Assembly: GCA_036489565.1 (NCBI GenBank)
Contig: DASXFN010000005.1
Coordinates: forward strand, 20,904-84,903
From: JAICKN01 sp036489565
GTDB lineage: Bacteria; Acidobacteriota; Terriglobia; Terriglobales; Acidobacteriaceae
Direction of reading: 5' to 3'
DNA: 64,000 bases
Shown: positions 9,153 to 19,288 of the stretch, piece after piece
Position numbering within the stretch: the first letter of the stretch is position 1
How the letters are laid out: each line of letters begins with the position of its first letter
Translations under genes and position numbers: made by a program
Notes under the pieces: generated by a model
The model's database searches: none
What the model was told of the DNA's origin: nothing
The model's input: the letters and a program-made list of their open reading frames with translations, nothing else

Positions 9153-9910
9153 CCCTTCGCCGAACATTTCGCTTAGCAGTCACCTGCGCCCTTCTGGCCG
9201 TGCCTCTGTTCTCCACGCCCGCCGCGTGGGCGGTGCGCGCGCGTCCGGTGAATGCAATCCCGTGGAGCGGCTTTCAGGGTGCGAGCGGTTCGGTGCCTTG
9301 GAACATCGTCATCCTGCTCACGGTGCTCACGCTGCTTCCCGCCATCGTGCTTTCCATGACGCCGTTCGTGCGCCTGCTGGTGGTCTTTCATTTTTTGCGC
9401 CAGGCGCTGGGCACACAAACTACGCCCACCAATCAGACGCTCATCGGCTTGTCGCTAGTGCTGACGTTTTTTCTTATGCAGCCGGTAGGCGCCGCGATTG
9501 AACAGAAGGCGGTCATGCCCTTTGAGCACGGACAGGTGGATGGCATGCAGGCAGTCGAGCTGGCGGCCAGCCCGCTGCGCGATTTCATGCTCAAGTTCAC
9601 CCGCGAAAAAGATCTCGCTCTATTTCTCGAGCTGGCCAAAGAGCCGCGTCCCGCGCGTCCCGCGGACCTTGCCATGCGAGTGGTAGTGCCCGCTTACATT
9701 GTCTCGGAGTTGAAGACGGGATTTCAGATCGGCGCTGCATTGTACCTGCCGTTTCTTGTCGTGGACATGGTCGTGGCCGCCATCACCACCTCCATCGGCA
9801 TGCTGCAATTGCCGCCGGTTGTGATCTCGACGCCGCTTAAGATCCTGCTGTTCGTCATGGTGGACGGATGGAACCTGTTGGTTGGCTCGCTGATGAAAAG
9901 TTTTAGTTAA
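9149..9910 (+). CDS. fliP: Flagellar biosynthetic protein FliP
   Basis: FliP is the core of the export gate, forming a pentamer with FliQ and FliR. The product is 253 residues. It has a cleavable-looking signal peptide (1-28, ending AAWA), four membrane helices, and the family signatures LLTVLTLLPAIVLSMTPFVR and ISTPLKILLFVMVDGWNLL. It overlaps fliO by ATGA. A 114-base gap containing CCAACGA-type repeats separates it from fliQ. Confidence 0.96.
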   Translation: MTLRRTFRLAVTCALLAVPLFSTPAAWAVRARPVNAIPWSGFQGASGSVPWNIVILLTVLTLLPAIVLSMTPFVRLLVVFHFLRQALGTQTTPTNQTLIGLSLVLTFFLMQPVGAAIEQKAVMPFEHGQVDGMQAVELAASPLRDFMLKFTREKDLALFLELAKEPRPARPADLAMRVVVPAYIVSELKTGFQIGAALYLPFLVVDMVVAAITTSIGMLQLPPVVISTPLKILLFVMVDGWNLLVGSLMKSFS

Positions 9911-9986
9911 AGAAGAAGCGCGGAACAGAAAGGTCGACGAACTATGAGCCATAAGGAAAGCAAAACGTAAAGACGCAAGAGGCGAT

Positions 9987-10029
9987 GCCAACGACCAAGG
10001 ACCAAAGACCAACGACCAAGCCCAATGAC
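9987..10029 (+). repeat. CCAACGA-type short repeats at the fliQ start
   Basis: Five to six degenerate units of the form CCAACGACCAA or CCAAAGA run head to tail and end on top of the fliQ start codon. The same units occur at 28271-28308 and, in both orientations, at 60093-60190. No ribosome binding site can be seen between the repeat and fliQ. Confidence 0.75.
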
Positions 10030-10294
10030 CGCCGACCAAATTGTCGAACTAATGCGCCGCACGCTCGAAACCGCCGTCTGGCTGGGCGCGCCGCTGCTTT
10101 TGCTTGCGACAGTCGTGGGCCTCGTTGTCAACATCGTGCAGGTGTTGACCTCTTTGCAGGAAACCATGTTGTCCACCGTCCCCCGGCTGGCTGCGGTGGC
10201 CGCGGGTCTGTTTTTTCTCATGCCGTGGATTGTCCGCCGCATGGGCCAGTTCACGGTAGAGATGTTTTCCAACTTTCGTCCGTACCTGCACTAG
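10025..10294 (+). CDS. fliQ: Flagellar biosynthetic protein FliQ
   Basis: FliQ is the small two-helix subunit of the export gate. The product is 89 residues, exact family length, with helices at about 15-40 and 50-75, and typical wording (VGLVVNIVQVLTSLQETMLS). The start lies inside a CCAACGA-type repeat and lacks an obvious Shine-Dalgarno sequence. fliR follows after eight bases. Confidence 0.95.
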   Translation: MTADQIVELMRRTLETAVWLGAPLLLLATVVGLVVNIVQVLTSLQETMLSTVPRLAAVAAGLFFLMPWIVRRMGQFTVEMFSNFRPYLH

Positions 10295-10302
10295 GAGATT
10301 TT

Positions 10303-11076
10303 ATGCCGGTTCTACATCTCGAGCAGATCATGCAGGCAGCGATCTTCGCCGGGGTGCGCATTGGAGGGATGTTTCTGTTTCCGCCGTTTTTCAGCAGTGA
10401 CGCCATTCCCGTGCCGGTCAAGGCCGCGCTTACCGTAGCGCTCACCGCGCTCATGTATCCCGTGTACGGCCCGCTTGCCCTCCACGTGGATGTGCTCGGC
10501 TGGCTGCGCGTGGCCGCGGGCGAGTTGATCATTGGTTTGCTGCTGGGACTATCACTGCAATTTGTTTTTGAAGCCGCACTGGCGGCCGGGCAGATGATCG
10601 GCGTGCAGACCGGATACTCCCTCATCACCGTGCTCGACCCGCAGACCCAGGCCGATACGCAGGTGCTGGCCATCTTTCACCAGCTCACGGCGCTGCTTAT
10701 CTTTTTGCGTCTCGACGTCCACCACTGGCTGCTGCGCGGCCTTGCGGCAAGTTTTATTTACCTGCCGCCGGGCACGGCCACCGCCAGCTTCAAGGCCAGC
10801 GTCGGTCTTCTCCACGAAGCGGGAGGCATCTGGCTCGCGGCGTTGCAGATTGCCATTCCCGTCATCCTGGCCACGCTGCTGGTGGATATCGCGCTAGGTT
10901 TTCTCAGCAGGGCCTCGCCCCAGCTTCCCGTCATGCTGGTGGGCCTTTCGGTGAAGAACCTGATTGGCTTGACGGCGCTCGCGGGCACTCTGGCGTTGTG
11001 GCCACGCATGTTTGACGGCGAATTCGCCCGCGCCCTTGCGGCGGGTGAACGGCTGCTGCATTTGGCGGCGGCATGA
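10303..11076 (+). CDS. fliR: Flagellar biosynthetic protein FliR
   Basis: FliR is the single-copy subunit of the FliPQR export gate and a partner of FlhB. The product is 257 residues with six predicted membrane helices and family-like segments GVRIGGMFLFPPFFSS, QMIGVQTGYSLITVLDPQTQ and LVDIALGFLSRASPQ. The frame is open upstream through fliQ, but AGGAG at 10293-10297 sets the start at ATG 10303. flhB follows after an 89-base gap. Confidence 0.95.
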   Translation: MPVLHLEQIMQAAIFAGVRIGGMFLFPPFFSSDAIPVPVKAALTVALTALMYPVYGPLALHVDVLGWLRVAAGELIIGLLLGLSLQFVFEAALAAGQMIGVQTGYSLITVLDPQTQADTQVLAIFHQLTALLIFLRLDVHHWLLRGLAASFIYLPPGTATASFKASVGLLHEAGGIWLAALQIAIPVILATLLVDIALGFLSRASPQLPVMLVGLSVKNLIGLTALAGTLALWPRMFDGEFARALAAGERLLHLAAA

Positions 11077-11165
11077 ACAAGTTTCGAACGGTTTAAAGGG
11101 CGGTCAGTAACGCGCGAAGGCTGCACAACAGATCGAAGCAAGTTTCCGATTGGGGATAAAGACGC

Positions 11166-12251
11166 ATGGCGGACGGCAGTAAAAGCGAAAAACCTACACC
11201 GCGACGCCGCCAGAAGGCGCGCGAGCAGGGCCAGGTGGCGCGCAGCCGCGAATTGATGACCAGCGCCGCCACCGCAGCCGTACTCGTCGTCATCGCCACG
11301 CAGGCGCGCAGTTTTCCCGGAGAGTGGCGCAACCTTTTCAGCCGCGTGCTCGATGCGGCCGCCGACGGAAAATTTCAGGATGGAATGGCCCTCCTTGACT
11401 GGAGCGGCTCGCTCGTTCTGCGCTTCACCGCGCTGGCGCTCGCGCTCGGCTGGGGCACCGCTTTTCTTGCCGCCACCGCCCAGGGCGGCTTCATCTTTGC
11501 CCCCGCATCGCTCGCGCCGAAGGGCTCGCGCCTGAGCCCGGCCTCACGCATCAAGGAGATATTTTCCCTTCCCGCGCTTGGACGCTTGCTTAAGTCGCTG
11601 CTGCCCGCCGCCGCCATCGTGTATCTGGCCGCCGCGCTGCTGCTGCGCGACTGGGACACCTTGCTGGCCCTTCCCCACCGCAATCTATGGGGGATGGCTG
11701 TCTTCATCTTCACCGACCTTTTTGAAATTACCTGGAAGTCGTCGCTCGTGCTGCTGGTGTGGGCAGGAGTGGATTATTTTATCGAGCGGCAGCGTCTGGA
11801 AGGCGATCTGCGCATGAGCCGCCAGGACCTGCTTGACGAATACCGCGACACCGAAGGCAACCCGGCGGTCAAGGGCCGAATGCGTCGCCTGCAACGGCAG
11901 ATGCGCAAGCGCCGCATGCTTGAAGACGTAAAGCGCGCCTCGGTCGTCATCGTCAACCCCACCGAATTCGCCGTGGCCCTCGAATATCACCCGCCCATGT
12001 CCGCGCCCATCGTGGTCGCCAAGGGCAGAAATTTAATCGCCCGGCAGATCAAGGAGATCGCGCTCTGGCAGGGCATTGCCATGGTCGAGAACCCGCCGCT
12101 GGCGCACGCGCTTTATCGCGCCGTCGAAGTCGGACAAAGCATTCCCGCGAAACTTTACGCGGTCGTGGCCGACATCTTGGCGGCCATCTATCGCGCGCAA
12201 CAGGCCGCGGCCCGCGCCTCGCACGCCGCCGCCGCACGAGGAGGGCAATAG
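11166..12251 (+). CDS. flhB: Flagellar export switch protein FlhB
   Basis: FlhB is the export-gate subunit whose cytoplasmic domain self-cleaves and switches substrate specificity after the hook is complete. The product is 361 residues: a basic N-terminus (SEKPTPRRRQKAREQGQVARS), four membrane helices (about 35-210) and a cytoplasmic domain. The autocleavage motif reads NPTE at residues 264-267 instead of the usual NPTH; cleavage occurs between N and P, so this may still work, perhaps more slowly. flhA follows after three bases. Confidence 0.95.
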   Translation: MADGSKSEKPTPRRRQKAREQGQVARSRELMTSAATAAVLVVIATQARSFPGEWRNLFSRVLDAAADGKFQDGMALLDWSGSLVLRFTALALALGWGTAFLAATAQGGFIFAPASLAPKGSRLSPASRIKEIFSLPALGRLLKSLLPAAAIVYLAAALLLRDWDTLLALPHRNLWGMAVFIFTDLFEITWKSSLVLLVWAGVDYFIERQRLEGDLRMSRQDLLDEYRDTEGNPAVKGRMRRLQRQMRKRRMLEDVKRASVVIVNPTEFAVALEYHPPMSAPIVVAKGRNLIARQIKEIALWQGIAMVENPPLAHALYRAVEVGQSIPAKLYAVVADILAAIYRAQQAAARASHAAAARGGQ

Positions 12252-12254
12252 ACC

Positions 12255-14327
<2,073 letters not shown>

Positions 14328-14364
14328 AGAGAACGACGAGAACGAAAAGCCGCGGGGAGATTTT

Positions 14365-15186
14365 GTGCCAGAAAGAAAATCAGGGATGGAAAACATGTCC
14401 GAGGCCAGTAAAAATGCCTATACCGCATGGGCATCGGAAAGCGAGCGGGAGAGCCTTCTACTCGAACAGTTGCCCCAGGTGCGCTACATCGCGCGCCGCA
14501 TTCACGAACGCCTGCCGCGCCACGTGCCGCTCGAAGACCTGGTGCACGCGGGAGTGCTCGGGCTGATTGACGCGCTGCATAAATTCGACCACTCCAAGCA
14601 TGTGCAGTTCGGCTCCTACGCCAAGTTTCGCATCCGCGGCGCCATCCTCGACAGCCTGCGCGAACTCGACTGGAGTCCGCGCGACCTGCGGCGCAAGGCG
14701 CGACGCGTGGAGGAGGCGCACAATAAGCTGCGTTCTGAGCTGGGACGTAATCCCTCGGAGCCGGAGCTGGCCTCTGAACTCGGCATGGACCTGCGCGGAT
14801 TGCAACTACTTCTGGGAGAAATTGACGGACTCGAAATCGGCAGCCTGCGCGTGGCCTCGCCTCGCGACGGGAAGGAAGAAGACCTGTGCGAGTATATCCC
14901 CGACGATCCGGAGGAGACCCCGCTCTTGCTCTGCCTCCGATCGGAGATGAAAGACCTGCTGACCCGCGCCATCTCCGACCTTCCGGAAAAAGAAAAGCAG
15001 GTGTTGGCGCTTTATTACTTTGAAGAACTCACCATGAAAGAAGTGGGAGCGGTGCTGGGCGTCGGCGAATCGCGGGTCTCGCAGATACATTCCATGGCGG
15101 TCGTACGCCTTCGAGCGCGTATGGGCGAGCTGACCAGCTCACGCCAGCCGCCGCAACGCGCGGCGGGCATGGCCGGAGCAACATGA
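14365..15186 (+). CDS. fliA: RNA polymerase sigma factor for flagellar genes FliA (sigma-28)
   Basis: FliA directs transcription of late flagellar and chemotaxis genes and is held inactive by FlgM. Region 2 is clear (PLEDLVHAGVLGLIDAL, then QFGSYAKFRIRGAILDSLRE) and so is region 4 (LPEKEKQVLALYYFEELTM, then a helix-turn-helix ending ESRVSQIHSMAVVRLR). GTG 14365 is preferred because GGGGAG lies five bases upstream; ATG 14386 or 14395 are alternatives that change only a variable N-terminus. Matching sigma-28 promoter elements are present before flgM and possibly before cheY. Confidence 0.93.
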   Translation: MPERKSGMENMSEASKNAYTAWASESERESLLLEQLPQVRYIARRIHERLPRHVPLEDLVHAGVLGLIDALHKFDHSKHVQFGSYAKFRIRGAILDSLRELDWSPRDLRRKARRVEEAHNKLRSELGRNPSEPELASELGMDLRGLQLLLGEIDGLEIGSLRVASPRDGKEEDLCEYIPDDPEETPLLLCLRSEMKDLLTRAISDLPEKEKQVLALYYFEELTMKEVGAVLGVGESRVSQIHSMAVVRLRARMGELTSSRQPPQRAAGMAGAT

Positions 15187-15278
15187 GAAATCGTGTTTTC
15201 AATCCGACGCGAAGACAAGCAAGTAAAAAAATTAGAAACGGCAAAACAGAAAACGAAAGTAGAAAGCAGAAAAGAGTC

Positions 15279-16346
15279 ATGGTCGAAAAAGTTCTGGACC
15301 AGGAGCAGATTGACGCCATGGTGCGCGCCGCCCGCGGCATCAAAGGCGGCCCGCGCGAAAAAAACGTTACCCTCTGGGACGCGCGCCAGGCGGGGCAGAT
15401 TGGCCGCGAGCAGATGCGTACCATCAACTCGCTGCACGAAAGTTTTGCCCGCAGCCTTACCCATTCCCTGGGAGCGTATCTGCGCGTTGAGGTCACGGCC
15501 ACGCTGGTCTCCGCCGAACACCTCAGCTACGGAGAATTTTTGCAGCGGGTTCCCGAGATGACTTATCTTGCGACGCTGAAGATTGAGCCCATGGGCGAGA
15601 CTGCGGTTCTGCAATTCGACCTCTCTGCCGCCTTTCCCATTATTGACATCCTGCTGGGAGGCGAAGGCAAAGGCGGTGCGCCCAACCGAAACGTCAGCGA
15701 GATTGAAGAACAAATTCTGGAAACTCTGGTACACCTCATCTGCCGCGAACTTGATAATGCATGGCAGGGGCTGGCGCTGAAATTTGTCTTCGAGCAGCGC
15801 CAGCCCGCCGACCAGATTGCCCGCCTTCTGCCGCATGAAGATAAGACCCTGACGCTGAGTTTTGAGATGGCCATGTCCGATGCGCGCGGCACATTCATCC
15901 TTATGGTGCCGGGCGTAGTCTCAAACGCCATGCTGCGGAAAATTGCCGCTGGTTGGGTAACGGCCTCCCGTCCCAAAGCGCACAAAGACTCCCGCGAGCG
16001 CCTGCGCCAATTAATTCTCGATTGTCCCTTCCGCGTCGAGTTGCAAATGGAAGCCGCTCCCGTGCCCTTGCGCGAGCTGGCGCGGCTCCAGCCGGGAGCC
16101 GTATTAACCGTCCGCCACCGGATTGAAGAGCCCGCACAGGTTGTGGCCGGTGAGCAGGAAATCTTTACCGCTGGTGTTGCCCGTCGCGGCCCGCTGCGCG
16201 CCGCCAAAATTTTTGAACGTATCGCACCGAAGGAAGAGCAGAAGCGCGACGGCGAAGGCCGTGAAGAGACGCGCGAAGAAGAAGTTCGTGACGGCGAAAT
16301 TCACGGGCCGGATGTTCGTAACGATACTCATGACGATGTTCACTAA
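15279..16346 (+). CDS. fliM: Flagellar motor switch protein FliM
   Basis: FliM forms the middle of the C-ring; phospho-CheY binds its N-terminal peptide to reverse rotation. The product is 355 residues. The CheY-binding peptide is at the very start (VLDQEQIDAMV), followed by the CheC-like middle domain (about 40-225) and a C-terminal SpoA domain (about 240-320). A highly charged Glu/Asp/Arg tail of about 35 residues follows. The frame is open to 15183, but the homology and the CheY peptide fix the start at 15279. fliM normally lies between fliL and fliN; here it sits after fliA. Confidence 0.94.
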   Translation: MVEKVLDQEQIDAMVRAARGIKGGPREKNVTLWDARQAGQIGREQMRTINSLHESFARSLTHSLGAYLRVEVTATLVSAEHLSYGEFLQRVPEMTYLATLKIEPMGETAVLQFDLSAAFPIIDILLGGEGKGGAPNRNVSEIEEQILETLVHLICRELDNAWQGLALKFVFEQRQPADQIARLLPHEDKTLTLSFEMAMSDARGTFILMVPGVVSNAMLRKIAAGWVTASRPKAHKDSRERLRQLILDCPFRVELQMEAAPVPLRELARLQPGAVLTVRHRIEEPAQVVAGEQEIFTAGVARRGPLRAAKIFERIAPKEEQKRDGEGREETREEEVRDGEIHGPDVRNDTHDDVH

Positions 16347-16372
16347 GCGAAGCCAGGAATGAGGTCATACCC

Positions 16373-17371
16373 ATGAATGAAATTCCGGTGACGCCGGAGA
16401 CAGCGGCTGTAAGCACCGCAGATCCAGCCACAACCGCTTCGGCCAGCGAAAACACGGTCATTGAAAACACGGTCGTTGAAAATGCGGTCATTGAAGGCGA
16501 AACCGACTATCTCCAACTCTGGGCGGCAAGTCTCGAAGAAGTTCTGACGCAGGTCTCGGGTGCGCCCTGCGGCGTGGACTTCTCCCTCGACGCGCCGTCC
16601 GGCCCGCCGATCGCGGAGTCTGGAGACATTTATTTTTTGATCACACTCACCGGCGCCGTGCGCGGGGAGATGGGAGTACGCGTGCCGCGGACGGTGGGGC
16701 TTGTACTGGTGCAGCTTATGTTGCGCGAGGCGCAGCCCGCGGCCGAATGGACCTCCGAACATCACGAAGCTCTCGAAGAACTCTTCCGCCAGGTCGGCGG
16801 GCGCGCTGCTCCTGCCATCCGCTCCACCTGGGGCGAGGTGCAGTTGCGGGTGGAGTCCGGCCCGCCGCCAACCTGGGCGGTGGCCGCCACGGCGTGGACC
16901 TGTTCTTCTTCGGATACTCCCGTAACCTTCCGCATGGAATGGCAGTTAAGCGCGGCCTTGTCGGCGGAGCTAAAAACAGCGGAGGCGCGCCGCAACGCAC
17001 TCTCGACCGCTGCGGTTGACCTTCATTTGGAAAACGCGCCCGTCACAACAACAGGCGTTGCCGAAGCACGCGTGACCGGAGCACGCATGTCCGAAGCGCC
17101 GGCGCCGCAGGCTGCGGAAGCGGATCTGGCCGCGAAGCTTGAACTTTTCAAAGACGTGGAACTCGACGTCACCCTGCGCTTTGGCGGAAGGCGCATGCTG
17201 CTGCGCGAAATCCTCGATCTTGGCCCTGGGGCCGTGGTCGAACTCGACCGCCAGTTGCAGGACCCGGTGGACCTGCTGCTGGATGGAAAAATCATCGCCC
17301 GCGGCGAGGTAGTCGTGGTCGAAGGCAACTACGGTCTGCGCGTGGTGGATGTCGTCGCTCCTCCGCGGTGA
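16373..17371 (+). CDS. fliN: Flagellar switch protein FliN with CheC-like N-terminal domain (FliY-like)
   Basis: The product is 332 residues. Residues 1-45 are low-complexity with a tandem ENTVIENTVVENAVIEG. Residues about 50-215 resemble the CheC/FliY/FliM-middle fold (EALEELFRQVGGRAAPAI). Residues about 255-330 are a canonical FliN SpoA domain (DPVDLLLDGKIIARGEVVVV). In Bacillus-type FliY the CheC-like part can dephosphorylate CheY-P. Here the paired catalytic E-N motifs are not convincing, so phosphatase activity is doubtful. It directly follows fliM, giving a switch pair, and a second SpoA gene exists at 8428. Confidence 0.85.
   Translation: MNEIPVTPETAAVSTADPATTASASENTVIENTVVENAVIEGETDYLQLWAASLEEVLTQVSGAPCGVDFSLDAPSGPPIAESGDIYFLITLTGAVRGEMGVRVPRTVGLVLVQLMLREAQPAAEWTSEHHEALEELFRQVGGRAAPAIRSTWGEVQLRVESGPPPTWAVAATAWTCSSSDTPVTFRMEWQLSAALSAELKTAEARRNALSTAAVDLHLENAPVTTTGVAEARVTGARMSEAPAPQAAEADLAAKLELFKDVELDVTLRFGGRRMLLREILDLGPGAVVELDRQLQDPVDLLLDGKIIARGEVVVVEGNYGLRVVDVVAPPR
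16449..16499 (+). repeat. Short tandem repeat in the fliN N-terminus
   Basis: Three to four degenerate units of about 18 bases (GAAAACACGGTCATT type) encode repeated ENTV(I/V) peptides at residues about 27-43. This resembles the repeats in fliK and flgI. Confidence 0.7.
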
Positions 17372-17431
17372 TTCGCGCAAGGATACAGATTCATTTAGTA
17401 AGAACTCATTACCCAATCGCGGAAATCGAAT

Positions 17432-18331
17432 ATGGCTAGAAACATTTTTTCTCCCCACCCGTCACCGTCTCCGTTCCGCCCACGCGTTTGTCACAACGAC
17501 TCCTGCGAACGCGAGCGGAGCTGGCGCCGCTTTTGGCCGGGCCCCTTAGGGGTTTGTCTTAATAATGACGATGCCTGGTATTGCTCACCTGACTGTTTGC
17601 AGAGGGCGTTGCGCGAAATTCTGGAAAATTGTCCAGTGCCCGCGCGCTTCTCTCCGCCGCTGCGCCGCTTTCCTCTGGGGCTGATGATGCTCTCTCGCGG
17701 CCAGCTTACTGCGGGCCAACTTCAGATCGCGCTCGAGGCCCAGTCGGCCCAAGGCGGTCCGCTCGGGAGCTGTCTGGAAAAACTCGGCTTTGCCAGCGAA
17801 CAGCAAGTCACCGCGGCGCTCGGGCTGCAGTGGGCTTGTCCCATCCTGCCGGCTTTGAACGCTCATCATTTGGAATGCGCGCGCCTGTTGCCCGTTCCCT
17901 TGCTTCAGCATCTGCGCCTGTTGCCGGTGTGGCAGGGAGCGCAAAATGCAACGCTCTGCGTCGCCTTCTCTGACGGGATTGACTATGCCGCATTGAATGC
18001 CATCGGCGAAATATTGACCTGCCGTCCCGAGCCGTGCCTGGTTTCTTCGAGCGTCATGAACGCCACGCTTGAGCAACTCAACCGGCAGCGCTCGCCGAAT
18101 GACATGTTTTTTGAAAGTGATTGCAGCGCTTACGAAATAGCCCGCATCGTCGCCGGATACTGCCAGAAACTCAATGCGGGACAGCTCCGACTGGCGAATT
18201 TTCGGAGATTTTTCTGGGCCCGGTTAATCGCGGGCGAGCAGACGTCCAACCTGCTGTTTCGACGAGCCACCGTAGTCCCAGTCTCCTCCACGGCTTTCGT
18301 CGGTTCGGCGTCGGCGCGAATCGCAGGCTAA
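17432..18331 (+). CDS. MshEN (GspE N-terminal) domain protein with cysteine-rich N-terminus
   Basis: The product is 299 residues. Two MshEN-type motifs are visible at 81-104 (PLGLMMLSRGQLTAGQLQIA onward) and 110-133 (PLGSCLEKLGFASEQQVTAA onward), followed by the rest of a GspE-N fold to about 216. In MshE-type ATPases this domain binds cyclic-di-GMP. No ATPase domain follows: there is no P-loop. The N-terminus has C20, C25, C42, C51 and C55, which could bind zinc. Residues 220-299 are unassigned. It lies between the switch gene fliN and cheY on the same strand, so a role linking cyclic-di-GMP to motor function is inferred, not shown. Confidence 0.75.
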   Translation: MARNIFSPHPSPSPFRPRVCHNDSCERERSWRRFWPGPLGVCLNNDDAWYCSPDCLQRALREILENCPVPARFSPPLRRFPLGLMMLSRGQLTAGQLQIALEAQSAQGGPLGSCLEKLGFASEQQVTAALGLQWACPILPALNAHHLECARLLPVPLLQHLRLLPVWQGAQNATLCVAFSDGIDYAALNAIGEILTCRPEPCLVSSSVMNATLEQLNRQRSPNDMFFESDCSAYEIARIVAGYCQKLNAGQLRLANFRRFFWARLIAGEQTSNLLFRRATVVPVSSTAFVGSASARIAG

Positions 18332-18380
18332 AGTCGTGAGTGCTAAAGTCTGATTCGCTAAAATCTGGTCCGCTCAAGTC
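18327..18380 (+). repeat. Four 9-base iterons at exact 15-base spacing upstream of cheY
   Basis: GCTAAAGTC at 18327, GCTAAAGTC at 18342, GCTAAAATC at 18357 and GCTCAAGTC at 18372 recur every 15 bases. The first contains the stop codon of the MshEN gene. The last overlaps the candidate -35 element of a sigma-28-like promoter. They could be operator sites or remnants of slippage. Confidence 0.85.
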
Positions 18381-18400
18381 ATTGCCCGCTCCGCCGATAA
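18374..18400 (+). promoter_or_regulatory. Candidate sigma-28 promoter before cheY
   Basis: TCAAGTCA, an 11-base spacer and GCCGATAA (18393-18400). The -10 part is a perfect match to the FliA consensus and the -35 part matches 5 of 8. Transcription would begin about 18407, practically at the cheY GTG (18408), so the message would be leaderless or nearly so. Confidence 0.55.
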
Positions 18401-18407
18401 GACGAAG

Positions 18408-18782
18408 GTGCGTGCTCTTATTGTCGACGATTCCTCGGTCATGCGGAAGATTGTTGAGCGCTCCCTGCGCCAGGCGGGCATTGATCTCAGTGAAGTGAAA
18501 GAAGCAGGCAACGGCGCGGAGGCGCTGCAGGCATTGGGCGCCGGTCTCGTGGACCTGATTTTCTGCGATATCAATATGCCTGTCATGGACGGCCTGGAAT
18601 TTCTCCGCCAGGTAAAAACCGTGCCCGGGGCCGAGGCTATTCCCGTCGTAATGATCACTACCGAAGGCAGCGAATCGAACGTCGTGCAGGCGCTTTCGGT
18701 CGGCGCGCGAGGCTACATCCGCAAGCCCTTTACTCCAGAACAAGTCCGGGAGCACGTGATCCCGCTTTTGAATGCAAAATGA
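18408..18782 (+). CDS. cheY: Chemotaxis response regulator CheY
   Basis: CheY is a single receiver domain that carries phosphate from CheA to FliM and reverses the motor. The product is 124 residues from a GTG start. The acidic pocket is in LIVDDSS (D7, D8), the phospho-acceptor is D54 (FCDINMP), the switch Thr is in VVMITTEGS and the conserved Lys is in YIRKPFT. There is no strong Shine-Dalgarno sequence; a sigma-28-like element ends eight bases upstream. It overlaps cheX by four bases, so the kinase target and its phosphatase are coupled. Confidence 0.93.
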   Translation: MRALIVDDSSVMRKIVERSLRQAGIDLSEVKEAGNGAEALQALGAGLVDLIFCDINMPVMDGLEFLRQVKTVPGAEAIPVVMITTEGSESNVVQALSVGARGYIRKPFTPEQVREHVIPLLNAK

Positions 18783-19273
18783 AATCCGCAAAAGAATTGC
18801 TGGCCAAAAATCATATTCCCCCGCATTGGCCTTCTCTGCTTCATCTCGCCATTGAAGAAGTGTTTGAGATCATGCTGGGATCAAAGCTGGCGGGTTACGC
18901 AGGGCCCGCTCCAACGCATGATCTCACCGCCATGGTGGGACTCGCCGGAGACCTCTGCGGCGTGCTCACCGTGCGCTGCGCGCAGCAGTCCGCCTCCCGG
19001 ATCACCGCCCGTATGCTGGGCGGCGCGTTCGCCGAAAATGAACAGGATGTCAGCCAGCATGTGTGGGACGCGCTAGGCGAAATGTCCAACATGATCGCCG
19101 GAAATTTCAAAAACAAACTCGACGGCATCGCCGACCGCTGTCTGCTCTCAGTCCCCACCATCATCAGCGGACAAGATTACAAGCTGCGCCCGCTCGCCAA
19201 TTCCGAAACGCTCGAGGTTATTCTCGCCTTCGAAGGGCAGCCCATCATCGTTACGCTGGACGTTCACGCATAA
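18779..19273 (+). CDS. cheX: CheX-type chemotaxis phosphatase
   Basis: CheX dephosphorylates CheY-P to end the signal. The product is 164 residues. The catalytic helix with the family E-x2-N arrangement reads ALGEMSNMIAGNFK, and the surrounding sequence (VGLAGDLCGVLTVRC, RMLGGAF) fits the CheX/CheC fold. It overlaps cheY by ATGA. Two inverted repeats follow before flgF. Confidence 0.9.
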   Translation: MKSAKELLAKNHIPPHWPSLLHLAIEEVFEIMLGSKLAGYAGPAPTHDLTAMVGLAGDLCGVLTVRCAQQSASRITARMLGGAFAENEQDVSQHVWDALGEMSNMIAGNFKNKLDGIADRCLLSVPTIISGQDYKLRPLANSETLEVILAFEGQPIIVTLDVHA

Positions 19274-19288
19274 ACACGTCCTGCTCGC

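Noticed and set aside
18393..18400. A cyclic-di-GMP riboswitch before cheY or flgF
   Set aside because: The conserved GEMM core sequences are not visible; only a sigma-28-like box and simple inverted repeats are present.
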